In this document: positions 53,735-62,909 of the stretch, in pieces
Layout: each line of letters opens with the position of its first letter
Numbering within the stretch: position 1 is the first letter of the stretch
Assembly: GCF_014650915.1 (NCBI RefSeq)
Contig: NZ_BMVW01000023.1
Coordinates: 23,320-87,319 of the forward strand
DNA: 64,000 nt
Direction: 5' to 3'
Origin: Streptomyces poonensis
GTDB taxonomy: Bacteria; Actinomycetota; Actinomycetes; Streptomycetales; Streptomycetaceae
Program-made: the position numbers and the translations under genes
Notes under the pieces: model-generated
Seen by the model: only the letters and a program-made list of their open reading frames with translations
Told to the model about the DNA's origin: nothing
The model's database searches: none

Positions 53735-55710
53735 ATGAGCACTCCCGTCAGGTCTGTCTCGTCGAGGTCCGGGCGGAACGCGGCGGGCACGTGCGCGACC
53801 GGCGGCAGGGCGAGGGCCGCACGGGCGATCGCGTCCGCGTCGCCCAGCGTGACCGAGTCGACCCCAGGGCGAATACCCGCGGCCGTGACCCAGTGCACGG
53901 ATTCGGTCGGGACGCCGAAGGCGAAGCGGCGCGGGTGAGCACGTCCCCGTGCGTCGAGAATTCGGTACGGGCGTTCGGTGACGGCGAGCCCGCCGGTCTC
54001 GTAGCTCGTTCCGCGGGCTCCGTCGATGCGATACGTCGTGCACTGCTCCGTGTTGAGCAGGTGAAGCAGCAACGGGTCGGTGGTGCGCCGCAGGTCCGGC
54101 TCCGGGAGACGCGCCTCGATCAGCACGGCGGAGCGTACGGGCGGCCCGGGCACCCTGGCCGAGGTGGCGACGAAGGCCCGGGCCACGGTGTCCAGGCGGA
54201 CCTGAGTGGCTGGCCCGGTGATTTCGAGAATGCCCGCCTCGATCAACGCGATCATCTCCTCGATCCGCGAGACCGGGGGTCCGATGGAGAGGAAGGCGTT
54301 CAGCGGGGTGTACCACCCTTCGAGGTCGTCCCGGTGCGAGTCGCCTTCCAGACCGCCGTGGTCCACCGCGAGCCGGATCTCGTTGCGCAGATCCCTGAAC
54401 ACGTCGAGCGCCGCTTTCACGGGACCGCTGACATTGCCCTGCTTCGCGTGGACGACATCGCGCGCCAGGTACTCCAGCAGCCAGGTCCGGAATTCCGCGC
54501 GGTCCGTGAACTCACGGCTGCCGTAGGGCCGCGAGACGGACTCCCAGTCCCACCGGTCCGTGGCGTCGATGCCGTGGGTGTCCAGCAGCCGGGCCGAGCT
54601 CTCCGCGTCGGTGGTGGCCAGATACCGCTCGACGAAGCGTTCCGCCTCCGCGCCCCTGCCCAGGGTCCGCAGCAGCGTGCCGTAGTAGACCGACTCCACC
54701 TCCCGGGTGATGAGCGGCCAAAGGGCGGTGTTGAAGTGGACCCGGTCGCCGTCCGGCGCGCTGCGGCGCAGCCCGGTGATGTATTCGGGGGTGAGCAGCC
54801 TGGGGAAGTACCGGCCGAAGGCTCCCTTCTCGTTCTCGCCACGGGCGTGATAGGGCACACCGCGGCGGGAGAAGGCGTGGAGCCGTGGCTCGTCGCCCGA
54901 GGGCCGGTACACGAGGCGGTCGCCGTCGCGGACGAACGCCCCGCCGCGGCCGACGCTCAGCAGCGCCATGTAGTCGAAGAAGTTCAGGCCGAGGCCGCGG
55001 AGCAACACCGGCCGGCCGGGTTCGATCATGCTCAGGTCCGCATCGGCCGGATTGCCCGGGGTGATGTAGGTGAGGTAGTGGATGCGGGCCAGACTCGCCG
55101 CCCGTTCCTGCTGCGGTGTAAGGCGAGCGGGCACGTGGCCCTGCGCCAGTATGATCGCGTCCAGCTGGTTGAGCCGGGTCCGGTTCTCCAGACGAACTCC
55201 CTGCGGGCCACCAGGCACGCCGTGCGTGTCGGCCACGGCGATCGCGCGTGACCGGTGCACCTGCACGGTGACGTGAGCAGGTGCGTTCGCCACGACGCGC
55301 CCGAAGCTGTCGTGCAGGTAGCGACCGTACAGGGAACGGGTCGGGTACGAGTTCGGCCCGAGGCTCCTGGCGTCCGCCAGGGTGTGCTCGTCGTAGCCGT
55401 CGGCGGAGTCCGGCCGCGCCAGGCTCTTGGCCCATTCGTACAGGCTGGGCCCCGGCTCGACAGGTCCCTCGATGCGGACGCTGTCGTCGGTGTAGACGGT
55501 GATCTGGGACGCCACCGTGTTGGTCAGCAGATACCGCGACTGGTCGGGCCGCCAGACCGAGCCCGCACCGGGGACGGCCGGGTCGACGACGTGCACGGTC
55601 ACCGTTTGGTGTGACCGTTCTTCGCGTTCGTTGGCGCACAGGCGTTCCAGCACCGATAGGCCACGGGGGCCGATGCCGACCACACAGATCTCCAGGTGCC
55701 GGCCTTTCAT
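53731..55710 (-). CDS. FAD/NAD(P)-binding protein (NAD_binding_9 family)
   Basis: A 659-residue protein from ATG 55710. The first part has the Rossmann loop ICVVGIGPRGLSVLERLCA and VHVVDPAVPGAGSVW followed by YLLTNTVASQITVYTD. Later sections include LDAIILAQGHVP and VLLRGLGLNFFDYMALLSVG. This is the FAD_NAD-binding group seen in antibiotic clusters whose reactions are mostly unknown; some are amine or aromatic N-oxidising enzymes. It overlaps the monooxygenase and lyase genes on each side, so it belongs to the same operon. Confidence 0.8.
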   Translation of the reverse strand: MKGRHLEICVVGIGPRGLSVLERLCANEREERSHQTVTVHVVDPAVPGAGSVWRPDQSRYLLTNTVASQITVYTDDSVRIEGPVEPGPSLYEWAKSLARPDSADGYDEHTLADARSLGPNSYPTRSLYGRYLHDSFGRVVANAPAHVTVQVHRSRAIAVADTHGVPGGPQGVRLENRTRLNQLDAIILAQGHVPARLTPQQERAASLARIHYLTYITPGNPADADLSMIEPGRPVLLRGLGLNFFDYMALLSVGRGGAFVRDGDRLVYRPSGDEPRLHAFSRRGVPYHARGENEKGAFGRYFPRLLTPEYITGLRRSAPDGDRVHFNTALWPLITREVESVYYGTLLRTLGRGAEAERFVERYLATTDAESSARLLDTHGIDATDRWDWESVSRPYGSREFTDRAEFRTWLLEYLARDVVHAKQGNVSGPVKAALDVFRDLRNEIRLAVDHGGLEGDSHRDDLEGWYTPLNAFLSIGPPVSRIEEMIALIEAGILEITGPATQVRLDTVARAFVATSARVPGPPVRSAVLIEARLPEPDLRRTTDPLLLHLLNTEQCTTYRIDGARGTSYETGGLAVTERPYRILDARGRAHPRRFAFGVPTESVHWVTAAGIRPGVDSVTLGDADAIARAALALPPVAHVPAAFRPDLDETDLTGVLI

Positions 55711-56909
55711 CCCGACGCTCCACCGGTCAGGAGGGCGCCGCCGAAGTACCTCGCGCCGTGCATCCAGGCCACGTGGTCGTGCAGTTGGGTCGCGGACATC
55801 GAGGAGAGCATGTCGTTGCGGGCCTTGGCTTCGGTGCCGGCCGGATGCCACAGCTCGATGCTCTCGCGAGAGACGCGTTGGACGGCGGCGGTGCGCTCGC
55901 GTCGTTCGTGGCTGTACCGGTCGAAGCGCCGGACGAGCTCAGCCGTGGAGCAGTCGAGCAGGTCGCCCAGCAGCACGGCGTCCTCGAGCGCCTGGCACGC
56001 GCCCTGAGCGGCGTAGTGCAGCATCGGGTGGGCGGCGTCGCCGAGCAGGGTGACCCGGCCGTCGGTCCAGTTGTCCACCGGGTCGCGGTCGACCAGGACC
56101 CAGGCCTTCCAGTCCTCCCCGAGCGCGAGCAGCTGCCGTGGTGCCGCGTCGAGCCCGGCGAACAGAATCTGCACGAGCTGCTTCTCCACCGGTACGCCGG
56201 CGACGGGCTGAGTCGCCGCGTCGTCGGAACTCGCCGCCAGGTTCAAATACCGGCCGCCCGCGATCGCGTAGTGCACGAAGTGGCACTTGGGGCCCGCCCA
56301 CCAGGTGACGGCGTTCCACCGCAGTTCGTCCGGTACCACGTCGATGGGGATGAGGCAACGGTAGACCGTGATGCCGGAGACGCGGGGTTCGCCGTCGCCG
56401 ACGAGCTGCCTGCGGATCGCCGACCGGATGCCGTCGGCACCGATCACGGCGTCGCCGCTGATCCGTTCGCCCGTTTTCAGGACGACCGTGGTACCTGTGT
56501 CGTCCTGGTCGTAGGCGGTGACCGCGGCGCCGGCCCGCAACCGGACTCCCGGTGAGGCGAGGCAGGCGGCGTATAGCATGCGGTGGAGTTCGCCTCGGTG
56601 CACCACGACATAGGGGTTGCCGAAGCGCCGGCGGTAGTCCTCGGTGAGCGGCATGCTCACCACGTGCTCCCCGGTGACTCCGTCCATGAACCGCAGGTGG
56701 TCGATGTGCACGGCTCGCTCGCGGACCATGGCACCGAGGCCGAGCCTGTCCAGCGCCGCGATTCCGTTCGGCGCCAGCTGAATGCCGGCGCCCAGTTCGG
56801 CGAAGCGGTCGTTGCGTTCCAGCACCATGACCTCGTGGCCGGCACGGGCGATGCCGAGGGCAGCGGCCAGTCCACCGATTCCGCCGCCGACGATCAATAA
56901 GCTAGCCAT
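55707..56909 (-). CDS. FAD-dependent aromatic monooxygenase (salicylate-hydroxylase-like)
   Basis: A 400-residue group A flavin hydroxylase: ASLLIVGGGIGGLAAALGIARAG and VMVLERND at the N-terminus, GDAVIGADGIRSAIRRQLVG (DG motif), and GRVTLLGDAAHPMLHYAAQG (GD motif). It resembles salicylate and 3-hydroxybenzoate hydroxylases that use NADH and oxygen on a phenolic acid ring. In context it may hydroxylate 3-hydroxyanthranilate or a derivative towards an aminoquinone. It sits two bases after the ANL gene. Confidence 0.9.
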   Translation of the reverse strand: MASLLIVGGGIGGLAAALGIARAGHEVMVLERNDRFAELGAGIQLAPNGIAALDRLGLGAMVRERAVHIDHLRFMDGVTGEHVVSMPLTEDYRRRFGNPYVVVHRGELHRMLYAACLASPGVRLRAGAAVTAYDQDDTGTTVVLKTGERISGDAVIGADGIRSAIRRQLVGDGEPRVSGITVYRCLIPIDVVPDELRWNAVTWWAGPKCHFVHYAIAGGRYLNLAASSDDAATQPVAGVPVEKQLVQILFAGLDAAPRQLLALGEDWKAWVLVDRDPVDNWTDGRVTLLGDAAHPMLHYAAQGACQALEDAVLLGDLLDCSTAELVRRFDRYSHERRERTAAVQRVSRESIELWHPAGTEAKARNDMLSSMSATQLHDHVAWMHGARYFGGALLTGGASG

Positions 56910-56911
56910 CT

Positions 56912-58501
56912 CTACGGGACCTGACTTCCGTTGCTCAACAGCTTCGCCAACTCCAGCCTCTTGATCTTTGTGGTCGCCGTCTGGGGCAGATCGGCGAGCC
57001 GCCACTGCACGGGGTCCGCCATGGCGGGCAGCGACGCCGTTGCGGCCTTCCACGCGGCCATGTCCAGCGGCTCTTCGCCCCTGGTGCACACCACGGGGAC
57101 TGCTGTGCCGTCCTGACCCGGCACGATGATGACCTCGACGAGTTCGTCGAGTGCGGAGAAGAGCGTGTCCTCGGCCGCGAGTGTGCTGCCGAATCCGGGG
57201 ATGACGTCGACCTCGCGGTCGAGCAGGTGCAGGCACCCCCACTTGGTCCGGTAGCCCACGTCTCCCATGCGCCACCAGCCGTCGTTCTCCTGCTTGTGGT
57301 AGCGCTCGTTCTCGCCCAGGTACGTCAGCACCCGACCGTCGGTGCGGACCTCGATGTACCCCGGTGACGACTTCGTCACCGGCTTGCCGTCCATGCTGAC
57401 CGCCCGGACGTCGGTCATGCCAGGGAAGGGGAATCCGACGCAGCGGCCGTCAGCATCCTCGGCTCGCCACCGGGTGAAGATTCGTCCGACGACGGGACCC
57501 ACCTCGCTCTGGCCGTAGAGCTGGCCGAAGATCGGCATCCGGTGCCGGGAGGCACGCAGGGTGCGGTGCACGGTCCTCGGGTGGATGGCGTCGAAGGTGC
57601 TGCTGAAGTACCTCACGTCCGCCAGCGGCTTACGTGGGTCGTCGGCGAGCCTCTCCCACCGCATGAAGGAGTTGGGATGCGCTTCGACCACGCCGGGGCG
57701 CAGCCGGGCGAAGACGTCCGCGACGTGTTCGGGGTCGTCGTCGATGAGCATGATCAACGGGAAGCCGCGCAGCATCGTGATGGCCAGGGCCGTGAATAGC
57801 CGCGAATGGACGAACGAGACGTGGACCGCCACTGGTCGCCGTTTGCGGACGAGGGCGGTCGCCGATGCCTGCGGCCGGTAGCGCGCCTCCAACGTCCGTC
57901 CCGTATGGACGGCGAGTTTGGGGATGCCGGTGGTTCCCGAGGTGTGCGTGATGAGCGTCGGATGGTCCGGCGGCATGGTGACCGGCGGGACCCGCGCCAC
58001 CCCGGCGAACGATTCCAGCTGCGTCGCGCCCGGATGGCCGCCCTTGGTGAGCAGCACCTGGTGGGCGTGGTCGAACACCGTAGGCGGCAGTTCGTCGTCG
58101 AGCTTCGCCTGATCGGTCACCAGATGCGGTTTGTGGACGCGACGGACCAGTTCGGCGACGGTCTCTCCGTCGAGCTTGGGCGACAACAGCACGGGTACGG
58201 CGCCAATCCGGACTGCCACGCACGCCAGCAGGGTGATGTCGAAGTTGTTGGACTTGCAGACGACCACGCGCTCGCCCGGCCTGACTCCCGCGGCCCGGAG
58301 CCGGGAGGCGAAGTCGTCCACCAGGTCGGCGACTTCGGTCACGGTGATACGGCGTCCCAGTTCTGGCGCCAGATCGAGGTCGTGGTCGAGAATCAGAAAA
58401 TTGGCGGGATGTCGGGAAGCGGCTCGATCGAACAGCGTACCCAGTCGAATACCGCGGTTTGCTATGCGCTGGAGGATCATCTGTCCACCGTCCCCGGTCA
58501 C
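56912..58501 (-). CDS. Adenylate-forming (ANL) carboxylic acid-activating enzyme
   Basis: A 529-residue stand-alone AMP ligase. It has the P-loop LITHTSGTTGIPKLAVHTG, GQLYGQSEVGPVVGR (A5), WWRMGDVGYRTKWG (A7) and the C-terminal QTATTKIKRLELAKL with the catalytic Lys. It lacks a carrier domain. It should activate an aryl or amino acid as AMP ester and pass it to CoA or an amine. GTG 58501 overlaps the SRPBCC stop (GTGA). The orphan MbtH might in principle act on it, though MbtH usually partners with NRPS adenylation domains. Confidence 0.88.
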   Translation of the reverse strand: MTGDGGQMILQRIANRGIRLGTLFDRAASRHPANFLILDHDLDLAPELGRRITVTEVADLVDDFASRLRAAGVRPGERVVVCKSNNFDITLLACVAVRIGAVPVLLSPKLDGETVAELVRRVHKPHLVTDQAKLDDELPPTVFDHAHQVLLTKGGHPGATQLESFAGVARVPPVTMPPDHPTLITHTSGTTGIPKLAVHTGRTLEARYRPQASATALVRKRRPVAVHVSFVHSRLFTALAITMLRGFPLIMLIDDDPEHVADVFARLRPGVVEAHPNSFMRWERLADDPRKPLADVRYFSSTFDAIHPRTVHRTLRASRHRMPIFGQLYGQSEVGPVVGRIFTRWRAEDADGRCVGFPFPGMTDVRAVSMDGKPVTKSSPGYIEVRTDGRVLTYLGENERYHKQENDGWWRMGDVGYRTKWGCLHLLDREVDVIPGFGSTLAAEDTLFSALDELVEVIIVPGQDGTAVPVVCTRGEEPLDMAAWKAATASLPAMADPVQWRLADLPQTATTKIKRLELAKLLSNGSQVP

Positions 58502-59046
58502 TTACGCTCGATTACCGCCTTGATGTTCAGCAATGTGACCTGGAGGTCCTTGGCCAGCTTGGCGCTCCAGTCGGCGAAGAACCTGCGCTTCTCAGCCTCG
58601 TCCAGGTCCGCGGTGATGCTCCTGATCCCCTCGGTGGGGGCGCCCATCAGGAAGTGGTGCACCAGGACGCATCCGTCGCCGGCCGGCTTGATCTCGTAGG
58701 ACCACACACTCTGCTGCGCGCGTCCGAAGCTGTCGCGCATGGCCCAGCGGAAGGCGCGTCCGGGCTCGGCCGCGACCACTTGGGATTCGGTCCTCCAGGT
58801 GCCGCGTACGACCGGCGCCCACTCGACGACGTTCGGGGACCGCCGGTTCTCACCGCGGAAGACCGCGCCGACCGTGGCCGGCTCACCCGACACCCACGTT
58901 CCGCCGGTGCATTCCGGGCTCCACTCGGCGCTGCGCGGCAGATCGCTGACCACCGCGTAGACCTCGTACGGAGCGGCCGAAAGTCGGATGTCGGCCCTTA
59001 CCTCGAACAGTGGTGTGTGCTGAGTTCGGCCCATGACCTGAATCAT
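58498..59046 (-). CDS. SRPBCC-family (START-like) protein
   Basis: A 182-residue helix-grip protein: FEVRADIRLSAAPYEVYAVVSDLPRSAEWSPECTG, then WRTESQVVAAEPGRAFRWAMRD and SYEIKPAGDGCVLVHHFLMG. The family includes polyketide cyclases and ligand carriers. Here it is the first gene of the minus-strand operon leading to the AMP ligase and flavoproteins. ATG 59046 is used; ATG 59034 is also possible and neither has a clear ribosome site. A ligand-binding or cyclisation role is possible. Confidence 0.8.
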   Translation of the reverse strand: MIQVMGRTQHTPLFEVRADIRLSAAPYEVYAVVSDLPRSAEWSPECTGGTWVSGEPATVGAVFRGENRRSPNVVEWAPVVRGTWRTESQVVAAEPGRAFRWAMRDSFGRAQQSVWSYEIKPAGDGCVLVHHFLMGAPTEGIRSITADLDEAEKRRFFADWSAKLAKDLQVTLLNIKAVIERK

Positions 59047-59175
59047 GGGGAGCCGCCGCGGAGCCGGTCAATGAAAGGCTGCTCGATGCGTCAGGTTCGC
59101 GGATGAGCGCGCGGAGTTGACAGATAGGCCGGTGGCAACGTCGGTCTACGGGCCGACGCGACCGACAATGACGAC

Positions 59176-60120
59176 ATGCGGGCAGCCTTCATCGAACGAC
59201 TCGGGCCACCGGAATACGTCCGTTACGGCGAACTGGAATCGCCGCGGTCGGGGCCGACCGACGTCATGGTCGACGTCATCGCCACCACGGTCAATCCGGT
59301 CGACACCTTCGTGCGTTCGGGAGCATTCCGTACGCCGATCGAATGCCCGCTCGTGATCAGTCGGGATCTGGTCGGCGTCGTGGCCGACAGCCGTGCTCCC
59401 GGCTTCTCCCCGGGCGACCTGGTGTGGAGCAACAGCCTTGGCCACAACGGCAGGCAGGGAGCGGCGGCGGAGCGGGCCGTCGTGGCCGCCGACCGGCTCT
59501 ACCATCTGCCCGCCGCGGTGCCGTCGATCGAGGCGGTCTCCGTGGTCCATCCGGCAGGCACCGCGTATCTCGCGCTCTTCACGCACGGCGGTTTCCGGGT
59601 CGGGGAAACCGTTCTCGTGGGGTCGGCGCCGCGGGCAATGTCGGGAGCTCCCTGGTGACGCTGGCCGTCGAAGCGGTCGTCGCGACGGCCGGCGAGCACG
59701 ACGCGGACCACTGCATGAGCCTCGGGGCGGCCGAGGTCGTCGACTATGCCGATCCTCGTGTGGCGGAACGTCTGAAGGAGCTGTGTCCGTGGGGGGTCGA
59801 CATGTATGTCGACACATCCGGCGAGACCGACCTGACCACCGCGGTCGGCCTGCTCGCACATCGCGGCCGGATCGTGCTGCTCGCCGGCGCGCACACAGCC
59901 GGTCCTGCCGGCCGGACAGCTCTACATGAAAAACTGTTCCATCAGCAGCTTTGTCATCTCGCACGCCACGACGGCGGAACTCGCCGAGGCGGCAGGCACG
60001 ATCAACCGCCTGCTCGCCTCAGGCCGACTCCGTTCCCGGGCGACGGAGGTCCTGCCGCTGAGCGCGGCCGCCGAAGCGCACGAGCGAATGGAGAGGGGCA
60101 ACTGCACGGCAAGCGAGTGA
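59176..60120 (+). pseudogene. Quinone oxidoreductase (MDR family) with two frameshifts
   Basis: Three frames join into one zeta-crystallin-like enzyme: MRAAFIERLGPPEYVRYGELE to VGETVLVGSA (59176 to about 59630), then GAAGNVGSSLVTLAVEAVVA to GRIVLLAGAHTAG (to about 59910), then LYMKNCSISSFVISHATTAELAE to 60120. The NADPH-binding loop GAAGNVG crosses the first shift. Single indels at about 59630 and 59915 disrupt it. It could be a sequence error, but with the neighbouring broken genes real decay is plausible. Confidence 0.8.
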
Positions 60121-60169
60121 TCCTCGCCCCGCACTGGCCTGTGCGGCACCGATGACGGCTGCCACTCGC

Positions 60170-60514
60170 TCACTTCTTGATCGGCGCCTGCAGGCTCCAG
60201 ACACGGCCGTCGGGGTCGCGCACCTTCATCTCCTGCGTCCCGTAGTGGGTCTCCTCGAACGACGTGACGACGTCGAGGGACGCGTCGGCGATGAACGCTT
60301 CGGCGTCCGGCACGCGCAGCACGACCTGGAAGTCGGGCTTCTGGTCTTCGGGGACCTCGGCGAGCAGGAGGTAGGGGCCGGAGCCATTGCGGAGCATGCC
60401 CGAGCCTTCTTCGGTCGCGAACTCGACCTTGTAGCCCAACGCCTGCAAAAAATTGGCCGTCTTCCCCCAGTTGTGGGTCTCGAGGTATACGCCTTCGACG
60501 CCCTCGGTGGTCAT
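60170..60514 (-). CDS. VOC/glyoxalase-like protein (bleomycin-resistance type)
   Basis: A 114-residue single-VOC protein: GVYLETHNWGKTANFLQALG, GPYLLLAEVPEDQKPDFQVVLRV and MKVRDPDGRVWSLQAP. Such small VOC proteins can bind or sequester drugs or form dimers with metal sites (His/Glu). The start overlaps the ribbon-helix-helix gene by four bases, so they form a two-gene operon beside the MFS exporter. A self-resistance role is likely but not shown. Confidence 0.82.
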   Translation of the reverse strand: MTTEGVEGVYLETHNWGKTANFLQALGYKVEFATEEGSGMLRNGSGPYLLLAEVPEDQKPDFQVVLRVPDAEAFIADASLDVVTSFEETHYGTQEMKVRDPDGRVWSLQAPIKK

Positions 60515-60699
60515 GTCAGCTTTCCTTCCGACAGTTCCTGCTCTTGAACAGCGTCTTGCCCGTGAACGGCGAGATACGAGCGCAGCGCCTCGGCAACCAG
60601 GGCCGACAGCGAGGACTCGTTCTCGATGGCATGGTGCTTCACCTGTCGGATGAGGTCCACCGGCAAGTAGACGTTGAACTGCTTGACTTCGACACCCAT
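60511..60699 (-). CDS. Ribbon-helix-helix (CopG/Arc-type) regulator
   Basis: A 62-residue protein: VEVKQFNVYLPVDLIRQVKHH (beta ribbon and helix A) and ESSLSALVAEALRSYLA (helix B), matching the RHH fold. It overlaps the VOC gene by four bases and is divergent from the MFS exporter. A perfect palindrome overlaps its own start codon, so it probably represses itself and the exporter. Confidence 0.85.
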   Translation of the reverse strand: MGVEVKQFNVYLPVDLIRQVKHHAIENESSLSALVAEALRSYLAVHGQDAVQEQELSEGKLT

Positions 60700-60715
60700 G
60701 CTAGCATACTAGCAT
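60698..60715. promoter_or_regulatory. Perfect palindrome over the RHH start codon
   Basis: ATGCTAG-CATA-CTAGCAT is a perfect 7-bp inverted repeat, also containing the direct repeats TAGCATAC/TAGCATGC typical of RHH operators. It overlaps the regulator's ATG and lies about 56 bases before the MFS start. Confidence 0.75.
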
Positions 60716-60770
60716 GCGCCGCGATCGGGCATGACGCGCAAGAGCTTTGCATCGAGAAGGAGCTCGAACG

Positions 60771-62336
60771 ATGAAACGTCAATGGTGGACGCTGTTAGTC
60801 GTGTGCGCCGCCACATTCATGTTGCTGCTGGACGTCACGATCGTCGCGGTCGCGCTGCCCGACATCCAGCACTCGCTGGACGCCGACTTCAGTGGCCTGC
60901 AATGGACGACGGACGCATACGCGTTGAGCCTCGCAGCGCTCCTGCTTACCTCAGGCTCGCTGGCCGACCTGTACGGCAGGCGGCTCCTGTTCGTCATCGG
61001 CCTCGCGGTCTTCACCGGGGGATCGCTGCTGTGCGGCATCGCATCGGACCAGTTGATGCTGGTGGGTTCCCGCGCGCTGCAGGGCATCGGCGGCGCGATC
61101 CTGTTCGCCACCTCCCTGGCGTTGCTCGCCAGCACGTTCCAAGGCAGGGAGCGAGGTGTGGCCTTCGGCGTCTGGGGTTCCGTCGCGGGTATCGCCACCG
61201 CGCTCGGCCCGGTGCTCGGCGGCGTGATCACCAGCGGGATCAGCTGGCGCGGCATCTTCCTGGTGAACCTGCCGATCGGCATCGCCGCGCTGGCCATCAC
61301 GGTGCGTCTGGTGGACGAGTCGCGTCCGTCGCGTGCCTCCCGGGTCGACTGGCTGGGCATCGTGCCGCTCACCGTCGGACTGTTCAGCCTGGTGTACGCC
61401 CTGATCAGGGCCAGCGACACGGCCTGGAGCGAGAGGGGCGTGCTGATCTGCTTCGGCCTGGCCTCTGTGTTCCTGGCGGCGTTCGTGGTGATCGAGTCGC
61501 GCGTGTCCGAGCCGATGTTCGACCTTTCTCTGTTGCGGACTCCGACCTTCCTGGGCGGCTCGATCGCGGCGTTCGCGATGAACGCCTCACTGTTCGCCAT
61601 GTTCATCTACCTTGTGTTCTACCTGCAGAACGGTCTCGGCTACAGCGCGATGGCCACCGGTGCTCGACTGCTGGCCAGTTCCGGCTGCACACTCGTCGCC
61701 GCCATGGCGGCGGGTCGGCTGCTGAACCGTGTACCGACCCGGTGGCTGATCGGCCCGGGCCTGGTGTTGGTGGGCATCGGCCTGCTGCTCATGACGGGAG
61801 TGACCGCCGGGTCGGAGTGGACTCACCTCATCCCGGGACTCGTCGTCACGGGCATCGGCGCCGGAATGGTCAATCCGCCGCTGGCCTCGACCGCGATAGG
61901 TGTCGTGCCGGTGTACCGGGCCGGTATGGCCTCCGGTGTGAACCAGACCTTCCGGCAGGTCGGCATCGCCGTCGGTATCGCCCTGTACGGTTCGATCTTC
62001 ACCTCGTCATTACGCGACGCGTTGCGTGAGCGGCTCGCGGGCATTCCCGGAATGCAGGGACGGACCGACGAGATCGCTGATGCCGTCCGCATGGGTGTGC
62101 CCGGGAAGGCGATCGCCGCTGCCCCGCAGGAGATCCGTGGGCAGGTGGATCACGCGGTGCACGCCGGTTTCGCCGCGTCGATGAACGACCTCCTGGTCGC
62201 CAGCGGCATCCTGGCGATGGTGGGCGGCGTCCTGGCCTTCTTCCTCATCCGCGCCAAGGACTTCGTGGCACCCCAGCCTCCCGGCCGGCCGGCCGCGTCC
62301 CAACCGCAGAATGCCGGGGCGCCGCGGTCGGGGTGA
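60771..62336 (+). CDS. MFS drug-exporter (DHA2/EmrB-like) 2
   Basis: A 521-residue, 14-helix exporter: MLLLDVTIVAVALPDIQHSL (helix 1 with the conserved Asp), SGSLADLYGRRLLFVIGLAVF (motif A), WRGIFLVNLPIGIAALAI and a long final extracellular loop before the last helix. ATG 60771 has AAGGAG nine bases upstream; an earlier in-frame ATG at 60747 lacks one. It is divergent from the RHH/VOC pair and probably controlled by the palindrome at 60698. Likely the second export and resistance gene of unit B. Confidence 0.9.
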   Translation: MKRQWWTLLVVCAATFMLLLDVTIVAVALPDIQHSLDADFSGLQWTTDAYALSLAALLLTSGSLADLYGRRLLFVIGLAVFTGGSLLCGIASDQLMLVGSRALQGIGGAILFATSLALLASTFQGRERGVAFGVWGSVAGIATALGPVLGGVITSGISWRGIFLVNLPIGIAALAITVRLVDESRPSRASRVDWLGIVPLTVGLFSLVYALIRASDTAWSERGVLICFGLASVFLAAFVVIESRVSEPMFDLSLLRTPTFLGGSIAAFAMNASLFAMFIYLVFYLQNGLGYSAMATGARLLASSGCTLVAAMAAGRLLNRVPTRWLIGPGLVLVGIGLLLMTGVTAGSEWTHLIPGLVVTGIGAGMVNPPLASTAIGVVPVYRAGMASGVNQTFRQVGIAVGIALYGSIFTSSLRDALRERLAGIPGMQGRTDEIADAVRMGVPGKAIAAAPQEIRGQVDHAVHAGFAASMNDLLVASGILAMVGGVLAFFLIRAKDFVAPQPPGRPAASQPQNAGAPRSG

Positions 62337-62339
62337 CGT

Positions 62340-62837
62340 CCGAGGCCGGCGGCGGTGTCCGGGATCTCGCGGGTCTTGGCATCGACGGCCTCCCGACACC
62401 GCCGATGCAGGGCGGGGCGAAGGGAGACGCAGCCACCGGACGACTCAATCCGCTTCCCCCCCCCGCCGACGTGGAACAACCGGCCGATCGGCAGCTTCAC
62501 CCGCTTGAGTGCCCAGCCCTGGTCCTCGCCAACGAAGCCGTGTGCCAGCGGCCCGCGCCCCGCCTCTGTCTTCAGCCGCTGGCACTGCTGCGGGCTCAGC
62601 CGCTCCACCGCCATCGGCCCCGCCGGCGCCGGCGCCGCCGCACCACCTCGTCGCCAGGCCGACCGCCACCGGCGCACCGACCGCTCCGTCCACCCGCAGC
62701 TCCACCGCGATCTGCGCTGTGTCTGCCCCGGCCTCGAACCTCTTGGCCGCCTTCAACCGCACGACCTCCCGTTTCCGCTGCTCCACGGGCGTTAGCCCGC
62801 CCCCTTGCGGCAACCGCATGGGGGCGTCGTACCGCAC
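62340..62837 (-). mobile_element. IS630-type transposase remnant
   Basis: On the minus strand MRLPQGGGLTPVEQRKREVVRLKAAKRFEAG with QIAVELRV, then in another frame RRWRSAWRRGG and PQQCQRLKTEAGRGPLAHGF, match the N-terminal helix-turn-helix region of IS630-family transposases. The frame shifts several times and the DDE domain is mostly missing. The remnant follows the MFS exporter directly. Confidence 0.65.
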
Positions 62838-62909
62838 GGATCACCGCTCGTCACGACCGCCCGGACATCGCCGATTCAACCTTTGTAGACAGACTCCGAG
62901 CACGTCCTG

